A stretch of DNA of 64,000 bases from Lobosporangium transversale (taxonomy: Eukaryota > Mortierellomycota > Mortierellomycetes > Mortierellales > Mortierellaceae). The translations under genes were made by a program, and so were the position numbers. This document shows, piece after piece, positions 26,393 to 36,935 of the stretch. Each line of letters opens with the position of its first letter. The stretch's first letter is position 1. Below the pieces are notes generated by a model. It saw only the letters and a list, made by a program, of their open reading frames with translations, did no database searches and was not told the origin of the DNA. Where the stretch lies: positions 1-64,000 of the forward strand of contig NW_019028995.1 of the NCBI RefSeq assembly GCF_002105155.1, written 5' to 3'.

Positions 26393-29114
26393 AAACAAAC
26401 CTCGGTCAGACTCAGATTCTGTGTCAGTAGAGTATTCTTGGGTGATCGCATCTGGGGGCAGGACTTTGCTCTTTACAAGAATCTTAAATTTGAGCTCATC
26501 AGGACTCGGAAGGTTGACACCATTTGAATCTAGAGGTGCAACCACCAGCCAGCTTCCTAACTTAGTCTTCATGATGTTCGCCATTATATCTTGCTGTTCT
26601 AGATCGCAGTGGAGCTCAAGCGATAGAATTAGCGGATAAGGTGAATTGACGAAAGCATATGTTGAGATAGCTTCAATGACATCTCGAAATAGAATTTTTG
26701 AAGTGCTAATTTCAGCAACAAAATATAAATATTCTTGTGAGCCAACTTTCATAAAATCAGCAGAAAATACAAAATATGAGCCATTAGCCTTGTAAACATA
26801 CAGTGTGCGGCCATGATAAATAACAGGCTGACCATCTGAACCATCCCAACAGTCCACTATTTATAAAAAAAATATAAAATATAAAATATAAAATAAAAAA
26901 AAATTAGTAGAATCGCTTAGATTCAGCAAGTAAACCGCTGCTTTATCTCGCTCCCTTTTTTTACTCATCCCTCTCAATATTCCTTACATTCGACACAACG
27001 ACATCCGCTCTGTAAAGCCCTAATATAGCCTTCGATAGATGAAACTCCAGTTAATTGATGACCTAGTAAATATGTGTTATGAGAACTGCTGATATAATAA
27101 CTCGATAGGGTCTGAGACATGTCTTGATGGACCTGAGCATGCTTGGGTGCAATGACAGGGTTGTCAGCTGAGACCAAAAAACTCGACAGTGAATCGACCG
27201 TGAACTTCTCAAGCGTCTTGTCAACGTGCTTTCCATAAATTTCTTTGATCTCATCTTCATTTAAATGGGATTTTTGGGTGTTGATAATGAAGTTGGTGAA
27301 CTCATCGAGTGCCATTGAATCACTCTTGGTAATCGAGTTGAACAATGCACTGATCTCTCTGCGTTCTTTCAAGAGCTTTACAAAATGTGTGAAATCTGCA
27401 AAGTCCAGGTAGCCTTTCTTCTTTTCGTCCGCCTGATCAAAACGTACGCGAATTTCTTTTCTCGAAAAGTTAACATTTAGGCGGTGACACAGGCGAACGA
27501 TCTCCTCATATCCCAGCTTCGAATCTACATTTTTATCTGCGTCCATCCAGTGTTCTTTCAGCCACTGGTTAGTCTTTCGCTGTAACTGTGGAAGACCCTC
27601 TGTGACCTCGCGCTTGACTGACCACATCCGCTCGACGGCCATAATCCAGTCTTCGTATGTGTCCTTTGTGGGTGCAACTAAATGCAAAGCCTTATACTTC
27701 CCCATGGCAGAATAGATAATGGTCAGCCAGCGCTCCTCGTGTTCTGGTTGGACTCGCAATTGCTCGCGATACATTCGGGCCGCCTTTCCTTTTCGAAGCT
27801 CTTTAATTTGCTCTACATTGACTATTTGATGAACAAACAAAAATGATACATAGATCGATGGTGAGAGATCCGACAATGAATAATAATAAAAATACACACT
27901 TCCTTATTTGATCTCGTTAGGCAATGACAAGAATACTTACTACGCCCAAATTTCCTCGAATCCCACAAAATCCTGCCTTGCTCAATATCCAGCTTGAACA
28001 GACGTGAGTGTTGCTTCTTGGCTGAAATTTTGAGCATTTTGGTTCCAGTAGTAGCGAGCTGTCTAACAGTAGCTAACGTGGAGGCAGAGTCACTTGAGGT
28101 AACTTTGGTAACCTCCTCCCTCTTTGGCTCGTGAGTATGCGGAAGCGATGGCTTTTGGCTAGAGGTAGAAATAGAAACACAACTCGAGTTTCCATGACTA
28201 CCATTAGCAGCAGCTGCTGCAAGAGAATCTACAGATGTACTGCTATCTGCAGTGACTTCAGAGGCAACCTTGCGATGAAGAGATTGCGAGTTGGATTGTG
28301 GTTCAATATAGTTCATATTTGAAACAGAGGTTGTGGTAGTGGCGCTTGCCACACTTGATCGTGAGAATTGACGATCCAAAGAAGGACGCCCTATTGATGC
28401 AGTGTTGATCGGTGGTGTGGTCGCCATGTTAGTCTGTAGATCCTTAAATGATGCATCAGAACCCGTGGACGTCCGACGATGAGTCCTGAGGAAGTGTTCT
28501 TGTGAACGATTTGCAGCAGATGATGCACCGCCTCTAGGCCATTGGACCACCGATGAGTCCTGGTTCATCGAACTTAGAGAAGAAGGTTGACCTGCTTGAT
28601 CAGGCGAGCCCTTGTGAAGACTAGTAGGGCGGGGTATTCTGGCCGATGCTGACTTTGCGATTGTTACCGGCAAAGTTGAAGAGAAGATGATGATATCTTC
28701 ATCTCGCCCTTGGTGAGTGCTCTCATTTGAGATTTTAGACTCCTGAAAGCTTGAAGTGCGCCGAATAAAGAGTGATTTTGGGGTCGAAGCTAGAGCCAAT
28801 TCGGCACTATCCGCTGTATTCGAGCCTTGACTTGGCTCGGGCACTTTATTAAGCTCTTCAGGTTGCACAAACGTTGGAAGATAAGCGCCATCCTTTGGAG
28901 GCGGAAGTGGCAAAACCTCTGAAGATGGAGGCGATGACTGTTTATAGATCGAATTGCGGAAGCGGGCAGGAAGAGTGTTACGATAGGAGTTTTTTGATTT
29001 AAGGCCTGCTTCCTTCTTACCCAAAGAGCTGGCAGGCCGAAGCTGAGGCGAGGACTGAGAGTTTGGAGAATCCTCGCCCCAGTTAGAGATAGCCCGTTTA
29101 ATCTTGTTAAACAT
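24854..29114 (-). CDS. PLC1: Phosphoinositide-specific phospholipase C (PLC-delta type)
   Basis: Hydrolyses PIP2 to IP3 and diacylglycerol at the plasma membrane under calcium control. On the minus strand seven exons close in frame: 29114-27941, 27821-26988, 26856-26802, 26705-26401, 26282-25947, 25820-25663 and 25567-24854, giving about 1191 residues. Order of parts: a long Ser/Pro-rich, probably disordered N-terminus (1-340); a PH-like domain (about 345-500, with WDSRKFGR and EDWIMAVERMW); EF-hands (about 510-610); the X box (about 620-760, catalytic His in SSHNTYLLGHQL and HGRTL, plus VELDCWDG); an acidic X-Y linker; the Y box (about 800-925, ending NGHCGYVLKP); a C2 domain (about 945-1060); and a proline-rich tail. 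Intron 26706-26801 is a multiple of three and open, so an unspliced reading inserts 32 residues into the active site. Start chosen at MFNKIKRAISNW, the first in-frame ATG. Confidence 0.94.
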
Positions 29115-30248
29115 TCCGAGGCAAGACGGATGCTGATAGCTGTTACAATGGATTTCTTTCTATATACAGGGCTGAATTGTTTGGTAAAACCAAAAGAATA
29201 AGAGACTAAGATCTAAATGAAAGGAACAGATAACAGAAAGAGAATTGAGTAAAGTGCTGTTGCAGTGGAAAATGATGCAATCAACATTTCCAGTGCTAGG
29301 ATGTGGATGCATTTGTTGTAGTGTTAGTTTTAAGATGTGTGAAATGTCCCTACCTGTGTGCTGTGCTCTGCCTGTGCGCGCGTGTTCTGTATTCTGTGTT
29401 TTGTGTTCTGTGTTCTGTGTTCTGTGTATTCCGTGTGTTCTGTACTCTGTCAAGGTCTGTGGATGTGGATGAAAAAGCTTATGTGGACGCGTCCTTTTTT
29501 TAATTCTTAGAACTACGGCAATAAAGCAAGGAGGTCGTTAGAATGAAAGTGAAAGCAGTCGAGCTGCAAGCAAGGAGGATGAAAACAAAGTAAATGAATG
29601 GGAAGAAAGGAAAAACAATGGGCAAATGGAATAAAGAAAGGAGACAAAAAAAGCTCACAAAAGGCGCACCGGCTGGTCAATAGCAAGCCGTAGATCCACA
29701 AGTCAGAACTCCAAAACTTTTTGTTTCCCTCATTTTTCATTTTTCACCTACAGTATTTGGGCACGATTCCAACAGCATGCTGGATTGATTGACATTCATG
29801 TATCCATAACATTCAAAACCTTCAGCAATAACAACAAAAACAACCCTGGGTCATCAAATAACAAATGAATATATTACTACGGCTCTATTGCTACATTTGC
29901 CATCTAAAGATATCTCAACCTCGCAGAGCAATTTTTTTTCATAACAATGCGCCTAGACCAAGATAAAACAAAGTAAAGTCATCAACGAGCTCTTGTTGCC
30001 TCTTGATTCTATGTCTTATGTGACTTTTCTCTCTTTTTCCTGCCATGTCTTTTTGTGTCAATGATGCGAGAAATGAGAGGTTTAAGGTGAGGACGGAAAA
30101 ATGAGATAAATCTATTAATATTGTACAAGGTAAACACAGCCTCCGAATGGTTTAAGTCACGTGGGAGGTGGCGCATTGTTTTGTAGTTCAGCATAAAAAA
30201 AAAAACTCCCACTTCTCATTTGCTACAGTCCTCTCACACTATCACATA
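29115..30248. other. Divergent PLC/La upstream region with short tandem repeat
   Basis: This 1.1-kb spacer serves both divergent genes. A 7-base TTCTGTG-type tandem array with variants runs about 29383-29450. An E-box-like CACGTG sits at about 30160, some 85 bases upstream of the La start. No coding gene is supported. Confidence 0.5.
29383..29450 (+). repeat. TTCTGTG-type short tandem repeat
   Basis: About nine imperfect copies of the heptamer TTCTGTG (variants TTTTGTG, TATTCCGTG, TACTCTG) lie head to tail in the PLC upstream region. The strand is strongly asymmetric (T and G on plus, A and C on minus). Confidence 0.8.
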
Positions 30249-31890
30249 ATGTCCAATCAGATTGCTGAGACCCCTGTCGCTGAGGTCGCAGCACCAGCTC
30301 CGACGCCCGTTTCCGAAACTGTCGCTCCAGAGACTGAGACTACAGACGGCTCCAAAATTAATGAGAATGCAAGCGATGCCACTGACTTGAGGAGCAATGA
30401 GAAGGCCAAGATTCTTAAGCAAGTCGAGTTTTATTTCAGTGACTCAAATCTTCCTCAGGACAAATTTATGACCGAGCTCGTCCGGAAAGCTAAGGATGGC
30501 TGTATGTACCCTTTGACTTGCTCTAGCAGCGTAGGGCATTTATGGTCATACTTCTAAATCCAGTCTTTTTTTGTACGAAGGATTAGAGTTGGATGCTTAT
30601 TTATTGTATAACTCCAACGTCTTTCTCATTTTCTGTATATTGGTATTAGACATCCCTATCTCGCGCATTGCGTCCTTTAAGAGGATGCGTGACTTCAAGG
30701 ACATGGCATTGATTGTAGAGGCACTTCGTGAGTCAAAGGAATTGTTAGAGGTCAGCGAAGATGGCGAAAAGGTTCGTCGCAAGGCATCCTTCGTTCCATC
30801 CAAGGACCATTTCCAGAGAAGCATTTATGCTGTAGGTTTTTTTATTTTTTATTTTTTTATTAGAGAATCACATATGTAAGGACGTATATGGTTATGGACC
30901 GCACTCGGTATTATAGTTAACTTCTAGCACTTCAATTTCTGAAAACCCTTTAGAAAGGATTTGGTGAAGAAACTCCTTCCCTTCAATTGGAATTGGAGGA
31001 GTACTTTGCATCCCTAGGTGATGTAAAGCAGGTGCGCATGAGACGCAATGCTGAAACCAATGTCTTCAAGGGGTCCGTTTTCGTTGAATATGCCACATTG
31101 GATGAGGCTAACAAGGTCGCTTCAACCAAATTGGAATACAATGGAAAGGAGTTGCTCGTCATGACAAAGTAAGCTTGATGGCTTTTTATTAGGCTTATGT
31201 AGCCATGTAGTCGTGATTTTCATTCTAGTGCAGAACTCTTTCTTTCAGAGCAGTGTGTCAAATGCCTCGACTTTTCTCAGTCCAGCATACTGTTAGCAAA
31301 AAACTCTAGTGATGTATAACTAACTAAATGTAATTATGGTATCATGTGATAGGGCTGCTTATTGCGAAATGAAAGCAAAGGAACTTGGACTAGATCCCAG
31401 CGAGATCAGGACCCGCTCTCAAAACAAAGGATTCTCTGACAGCAAGAAGAGGCCAAGGGAAGAAGAGAAACCAGAAACAATTGATGATGTCAAAAACAAA
31501 GTCATCAAGTTGTCTGGTCTCACTGCTGGTGAAAATGCTGGCCTCAAGGAGATTAAAGACAGTCTCAAGGAACATTTCCGTTTTGGATACGTACATTGGC
31601 CTAGAGATTCTAATGTGGTAGAAGTCCAGATCAAGAGTGAAGATTTGGATGCTGCAAAAGTTGTTGCTGACTTGCAGAGTAAGAACTTTGAGTTCAACGG
31701 AATCAAGCCTGAGATTACGGCTGCCACAGAGGAGGAAGCACAGAAGTTTTTAGATGAGAAGAAAGCCTGGGAAGCTAACATGGCCTCACGCGACAACTCC
31801 CGCCGTGGAGGCCGCGGTGGCCGTGGTGGTCGTGGAGGGCGTGGGGGTCGCGGCCATGACCGTAAGAAAATCCGTACTCGCGACGATTAG
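30249..31890 (+). CDS. LHP1: La protein (RNA-binding, La motif + RRM + RGG tail)
   Basis: Nuclear chaperone that binds UUU-3'OH ends of RNA polymerase III transcripts. Four exons close in frame: 30249-30501, 30650-30831, 30954-31168 and 31353-31890, giving about 395 residues. After an Ala/Pro/Glu-rich start, the La motif spans about residues 50-140 (KQVEFYFSDSNLPQDKFM and GYIPISRIASFKRM). RRM1 follows (about 145-220, with GDVKQVRMRRN and GSVFVEYAT). A second, La-type RRM covers about 265-350 (KLSGLTAGENAGLKEIKDSL and FRFGYVHWPRDSN). The tail is an RGG array (RGGRGGRGGRGG) ending in basic residues. The two-RRM layout with a glycine-arginine tail resembles animal La more than the short yeast Lhp1. 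Confidence 0.94.
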
Positions 31891-32233
31891 GATAGATGCA
31901 TTTTGTATTGTATTGTTACATTTTCAAATGAAGGTCAATTGTACGCTGTGGCTGTGCCTCACTTTGTCAAATACAGAAATACAGGGGTGCACATTTTTGG
32001 TAATTGTTTTGCCACCAATTCAAGTATAAACAAAGATTTTTTTTTTTTTTTCAATGGTCAACGAAAGGCGACGCTTCTGCACCTGTCCGTTCCCGTCAAC
32101 TGAACGACTGTTTGTCATCGTCATCACTCTATTCCAATCAATCTGACTGTATTTCATCTTTGAAATACCAAATTGCCCCAAATAATCATTTATTATTGCC
32201 TTTAACATCGACACATTCATTGCAGTTTCCATC
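31891..32233. other. La / checkpoint-mediator spacer
   Basis: A 343-base same-strand spacer that should hold the La 3' end and the upstream region of the next gene. A T run lies at about 32038-32050. Nothing else is seen. Confidence 0.5.
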
Positions 32234-35200
32234 ATGACGTCGCCGCCAAAAAGAAAGAGTGCATCTAAGAGTCCACCCATTCTCCCTGCAGAGTTTCTTA
32301 CTCCTGGACCATCAGGCATGCCTGCTCCTCCTGTACCTTCGCCTCATCCAGGCACTACTCGTAAGGCTTCTAGCAACAGCGATATAGGCATTCTCAAGCC
32401 ATCGGGCCAGGTCTCACAAAATGATGACAGACTTTCGCACCTGCCTACCCTTCAACATGGACAGAATAGTGGTAGTGAAAGCAGTGGAAGCGCACAACAA
32501 AGTCACTCTATTACAGAGACGCCTTATTTAGATGATTCACCAGTAGAATATACTGCAGGTAAGCTGAACTCAATTCAATACCGATGTATTTTTTTCATCA
32601 TGTCGCACCCACGTTTTACATTGATAGATACCTATAGCTTATTAAATACTCACTAAATTTAATACTACAGGGCATCAGCTCAGTCAAAAGTCATCTACCA
32701 GCGGCTCGGTACGAGGCGAGACAAGGCCTGCGCGATACACTCAATATCACCATGAGGCTGAGTCCCAGTCGATGGACCTGCTTTCCGTTCAAGAGGGCAG
32801 CGCATCTGGCCACGATAATACACAAGAAATGAGCTTTGTTCATTCTGAGGTTTCCCATATCTTCAATGCGTCGGACGAATCAGGAAGTAGCAAGGCAAAC
32901 AATAGTTTTGGTACAAACACCAGTGGTTCAAGCAACAGTCGCACGTCAGACTCACAAGCTTCTGACATCAGTTTCACGAATGCAGAAACGTCCACTCCTC
33001 GACGTACACCCATTCCTGCCGTCCCCTCTCAAAAATCGACAGTCTCGGACTCGGATCAAAACCCTTCATCTTCATCATCTCAGCTCTCCCCTACGAGGAT
33101 TATTTCGGCCTCGGTTCAGCATCGACATCGACAAGTATCCGTAGCATTAATCGAAACTCAAAGTCAAGACCAAGGCCCGAGCTCTGTCAGACCAATCTCT
33201 ACAATCCCAGAAGATGATGTCTTAAAGATCTCTGATGACAACACGCAGCAGGGCTTAGGTGATGATGCCTTAAAGATCCCTGATGACAGCACGCAGCTGG
33301 GCTTTGGTGATGACATTTCATCAGAGGAAGTGGAAGCGGCCTTCGTTGAAGTGCAAGGTGATACAAACGCAACTCAAGATTTTTGCAACCCAGAATCGGT
33401 TTCTGTTAAATTGGAAGGCGATACTCAAGACCTGGCTTCGCAAGATATCCTTAGTGCAAAGGAACCGCCGCCACCGCCTGCTAAGCACAAAAAGCGTGGC
33501 GACAGAAGGACTAAAGGATCCCATGTAAATACGTCGCTGGACTCGACTGAACAAAATTACGAATTCTTGAGCAGTGATGATGACGAGGCTAGCCGATCGA
33601 CATTGGATAACCGACTTGACCTTAATATGTCACAGTCGATAGCCCAAAGTGATCACTCTGTACAGTCGCGGTCACTGTCATCACGATCTCAACGCGTTTC
33701 AGTTACGACAACCTCTACTACAGTATCGGTTTCTTCAACGACGAACCAAAAAGAGAAAAGCGCAGATGTTAATACTAATATTACCCCTCAAAATAACTCT
33801 GCCGAACATTCTGTGGAATCTGTACTGGAGACACAGGAAATACCGGAGTCTGCTAGCCAACAGGTGCAGAGGTCTTTTAATGTCCGTCCCTCAAAGTCAC
33901 CACGTTCTCGACCGACAACTAAGCTGCCTTCTCCACGCCGAAGTCGCTCTGATCGATCCACACCTTCCGAAACGACTGACGCACAGGCGCTGCCTTCCTC
34001 GCAATCTAGTGATACGTCACAATCGTCGCAGGATCCAATCCTTTCACGCCTGAGATCAGCTGCATCCCAAGAGACCGGAGTCGAGCCCGTCTTCTCTGCC
34101 GTACCAAAACGCCGAAGAATCAGATCCGTTGAGGCAAATGCTGTTCAAGTGACTACATCTGTAGGCGATGAGGAATTCTGGAGCTCAGATCCCTATGATT
34201 CATCGAGCAAAGATCGTAATCAGCGGTCGCGCTCCCCATCTCAGGAGATCTTTTCTCTCCCCCATGGAGAGGAAGAAGAGAAGGGGCAGGAGGAGGAGGA
34301 GGACTTATTTCCTCTAGGGTCCCGGCATGGGCATAGTTCCCAATCAGAAGATGAAGGACCTTCTAGCCCTGGGAAAAAAGGGAGCCCAAGAGGATCCAGA
34401 TCATCTCGCAAGCTCCCCACAACTAGAACAATCCAAACGCGTGATCTTCGTCGGAGAAGTGCCTCTCAAGCGTCTGGATCCACTACCACGCCGACCATGC
34501 GACGACTTCGCTCCTCAGCTACTGAGGTTTTGCGCGCATATAAGGCCAACGCGGCAGTTTGGGCTCTTTGGCAAAAATCTAGATCTAAATCCTATTATGC
34601 GGGCAGAGTAATCCAAAAGAAATCTGAGAACAAGCATATCGTTCGTTTTATAGATAATTACGAGCAGGAGTGCAAAAGTTCAGATATGAGGCCTCTCATG
34701 CTCAAGCTTGGTGTTAATGTGACTGTCAACATTAAAGAAAGCAAGGAATATCCCGCTACAGTTGAAGGTTTTCAGATAAATCCAGAGGAAATCGAAGAGG
34801 CGCGTGTTGATGTCCGATATGGCGACGATCTCGAAGCCACTGTTCGGCTACATCAAATCAGTATGACGCAGAGCCAGCTTGAAGATGCAGATAATATGAT
34901 AGAATGGGATGAAGAAAGTGTTGGGCTTTCAAGCGAGACCGAACCCTCGACTTCATCGTCGACTCCACCTGGTACTCCGCGTAAAGGCAAGAGCATAGCA
35001 CAACTGGGAAGGGATGATGCAGGACCATCTACCCCAAGCCGCCGTGGCAAGAAAGCAACCCCACAAGCTGGACCACAGACCCCAAGTCGTAGAACACAAG
35101 GCATGCTGCGATATTAGCTTTGGATTCCTCGTATTGCTCTAAGATCTGAATACTAATTGAGCATCCTTCTTTTTTTTTTTTTTTTTACTGATTCGCTGCC

Positions 35201-36169
35201 TTGCGCTGTTATAGATCTGTTCAAGGGTTTTTATTTTGTTCTGTCAGTGAGTTTCGGTCAGAAACGAGCTGCGGGTTAGATTACTGATTACATTGTTTTT
35301 AACTATAAGGATAAACAACAGCATGGGGCACACAACTTATCTATGTTATCAATCTATCTTTCGAACATTACTTCAATTAGAGAAAGAGCTTACAAAGAAA
35401 ATTAACAAAATGGGTGGCACCGTCTTGGAGGGCTTTGGGGCTTTTGTAGACACCCCACGTGCTGAGCTACCAGCAAACCTGCTTCTTATTGCAATGAAAA
35501 ACATTAAAACCTCAAAGTATGTTCAGGCTTTGGCTTTGGGCGTCCCTCGTCTTTCCAATCGCTGGATCGATAGCTGTTATGAAGCGGTAAGTTCTATTAG
35601 ATCAATAGCTATTGCTGTGTCTATTATATCATTTCAAAGATACTCAAGCCATGGCAATTGCCTTTTTCGCTGTTCATAGCATCAAGTATTGTCATATCAG
35701 CCGTATCTCCTCCCGACTGGAATGTCTGAAGAACTCGAAACTATCGTCTCAAGCACACCTCCCCATAATCGAGGGATATTTTGTGGTTTAGTGATCGGTC
35801 TTTGTGGTTCCTTTGCATTCAAGGTAACTTTTCCCTGTCCGCTATACTGAGCTGTATTATGATATAGGTCCGATCTGCCTACTAAGGTTTTTTTGCTTTT
35901 GCTCTTGGCTCTAGGAGGACACAAAAACTACACTCAAGTTGGCAGGTGCCAAGGTGAAAGCTGTGACGCCTAAGAGTGGCCCACAGGACTGTAACTACAT
36001 TATATTCTATAACCTCTCGTCTCACGAGAACTATTGCAAGGTCAATACCCCTGTCCCTAAGCTATCCCACGAATGGCTTACCCAGTGTTTAATCAATCAG
36101 CGAATCGTATCTATTTATGCACATCCGAGCTATAGAGAGTTCAAGAATTATAGTATACCGACTGCTTAA
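32234..36169 (+). CDS. DNA-damage checkpoint mediator, Crb2/Rad9/53BP1-like (Tudor + tandem BRCT)
   Basis: Probable checkpoint adaptor that binds methylated and phosphorylated chromatin at DNA breaks. Six exons give about 1139 residues: 32234-32558, 32671 to about 35100, 35215-35274, 35381-35586, 35680-35823 and 35915-36169. The N-terminal ~720 residues are Ser/Thr-rich and disordered with many SQ and TQ dipeptides, the ATM/ATR target pattern of this family. A Tudor-type region follows (about 728-850: AAVWALWQKSRSKSYYAGRV, YGDDLEATVRLHQI). Tandem BRCT repeats end the protein (DLFKGFYFVLSVSFGQKRAA; NRWIDSC; then HEWLTQCLINQRIV). The junction of exons 2 and 3 is uncertain: the best phase-matched donors are a GC site at 35101 or a weak GT at 35089. 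An unspliced reading stops at 35117 and would lose both BRCTs. Confidence 0.85.
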
Positions 36170-36341
36170 AACAGCACATTTAACAGCACATATTTATATA
36201 CCGTTGAGAATGGTGTAAAGTGGATAAATAAATAAATATTAAGGTTTTATGATTGCTTGTCTTACAAAGGTTGATAATGAAGACTTAATTGACCTAATAC
36301 ATTTATTTAATGTGGGTACTTTGGGAATGCTGATCTATAAT

Positions 36342-36375
<34 letters not shown>

Positions 36376-36380
36376 CTTCA

Positions 36381-36935
36381 CTAGTTAAGGATGGGGGGCC
36401 ATGGTGCACGCTTCGGTTCATACGCGATCCACCCTTCCGGCTTAGGAATCGAGGCGTCATATCTGAACGCATTTTCAGAGTCATCCTTATGTTGCTTCAA
36501 GCAGTGTTCTCTTGTGGAATCACGTCTCGCGGAGCTTGATTGGCAGTAATTGCAGATGTAAGGTTTATAGTCAGGATAGTGTGTGTCTCTGTGGCGCTTC
36601 ACTGGATCAGAGCGGGCACTGTGATAATCGCATGTAGGGAAATTACAGAAATAATGATAGGTGATAGGCTGATCATTGTGGGTCTGTTGATACTGCTTCT
36701 GCTGCTGTTGCTGCAGTTGCATTGCATTCGAGCCTACAATGGGGTTGCCATGAACATCCACTGCCACGGAGGGTAAGTTAGTACCAGAATAAGAAGACTC
36801 TGAATCTGAATCCTCAAAAAGAGACGTGTCACGAGTTTGGAGGAGTTGATGGTTGTTATAAACAAGCATATTGGAGGGGGTACAAGACGAGTCCATGGTA
36901 GCAAAGATTGAGCCTGGTGTGTAGTAAAAATTCAT
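36381..36935 (-). CDS. C2H2 zinc-finger protein, 184 aa
   Basis: Probable transcription factor. A single-exon minus-strand ORF from an ATG at 36935 (MNFYYTPGSIFATMDSS) to a TAG at 36381. The open frame extends upstream to 37037 through a basic, unconvincing stretch, so the internal ATG is preferred. The first half is Ser-, Asn- and Gln-rich (a QLQQQQQKQYQQ run). The second half has two adjacent zinc fingers: an atypical C-N-F-P-T-C finger with an HRDTH histidine pair, and C-N-Y-C with H-C-L-K-Q-H, as in fungal paired C2H2 factors. The tail EGWIAYEPKRAPWPPILN is conserved-looking but unknown. A 5.3-kb gene-poor region follows upstream. Confidence 0.75.
   Translation of the reverse strand: MNFYYTPGSIFATMDSSCTPSNMLVYNNHQLLQTRDTSLFEDSDSESSYSGTNLPSVAVDVHGNPIVGSNAMQLQQQQQKQYQQTHNDQPITYHYFCNFPTCDYHSARSDPVKRHRDTHYPDYKPYICNYCQSSSARRDSTREHCLKQHKDDSENAFRYDASIPKPEGWIAYEPKRAPWPPILN

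Noticed and set aside
34853-35104. Minus-strand ORF opposite the checkpoint-mediator gene
   Set aside because: Shadow frame of the Ser/Thr/Pro-rich coding sequence on the plus strand.
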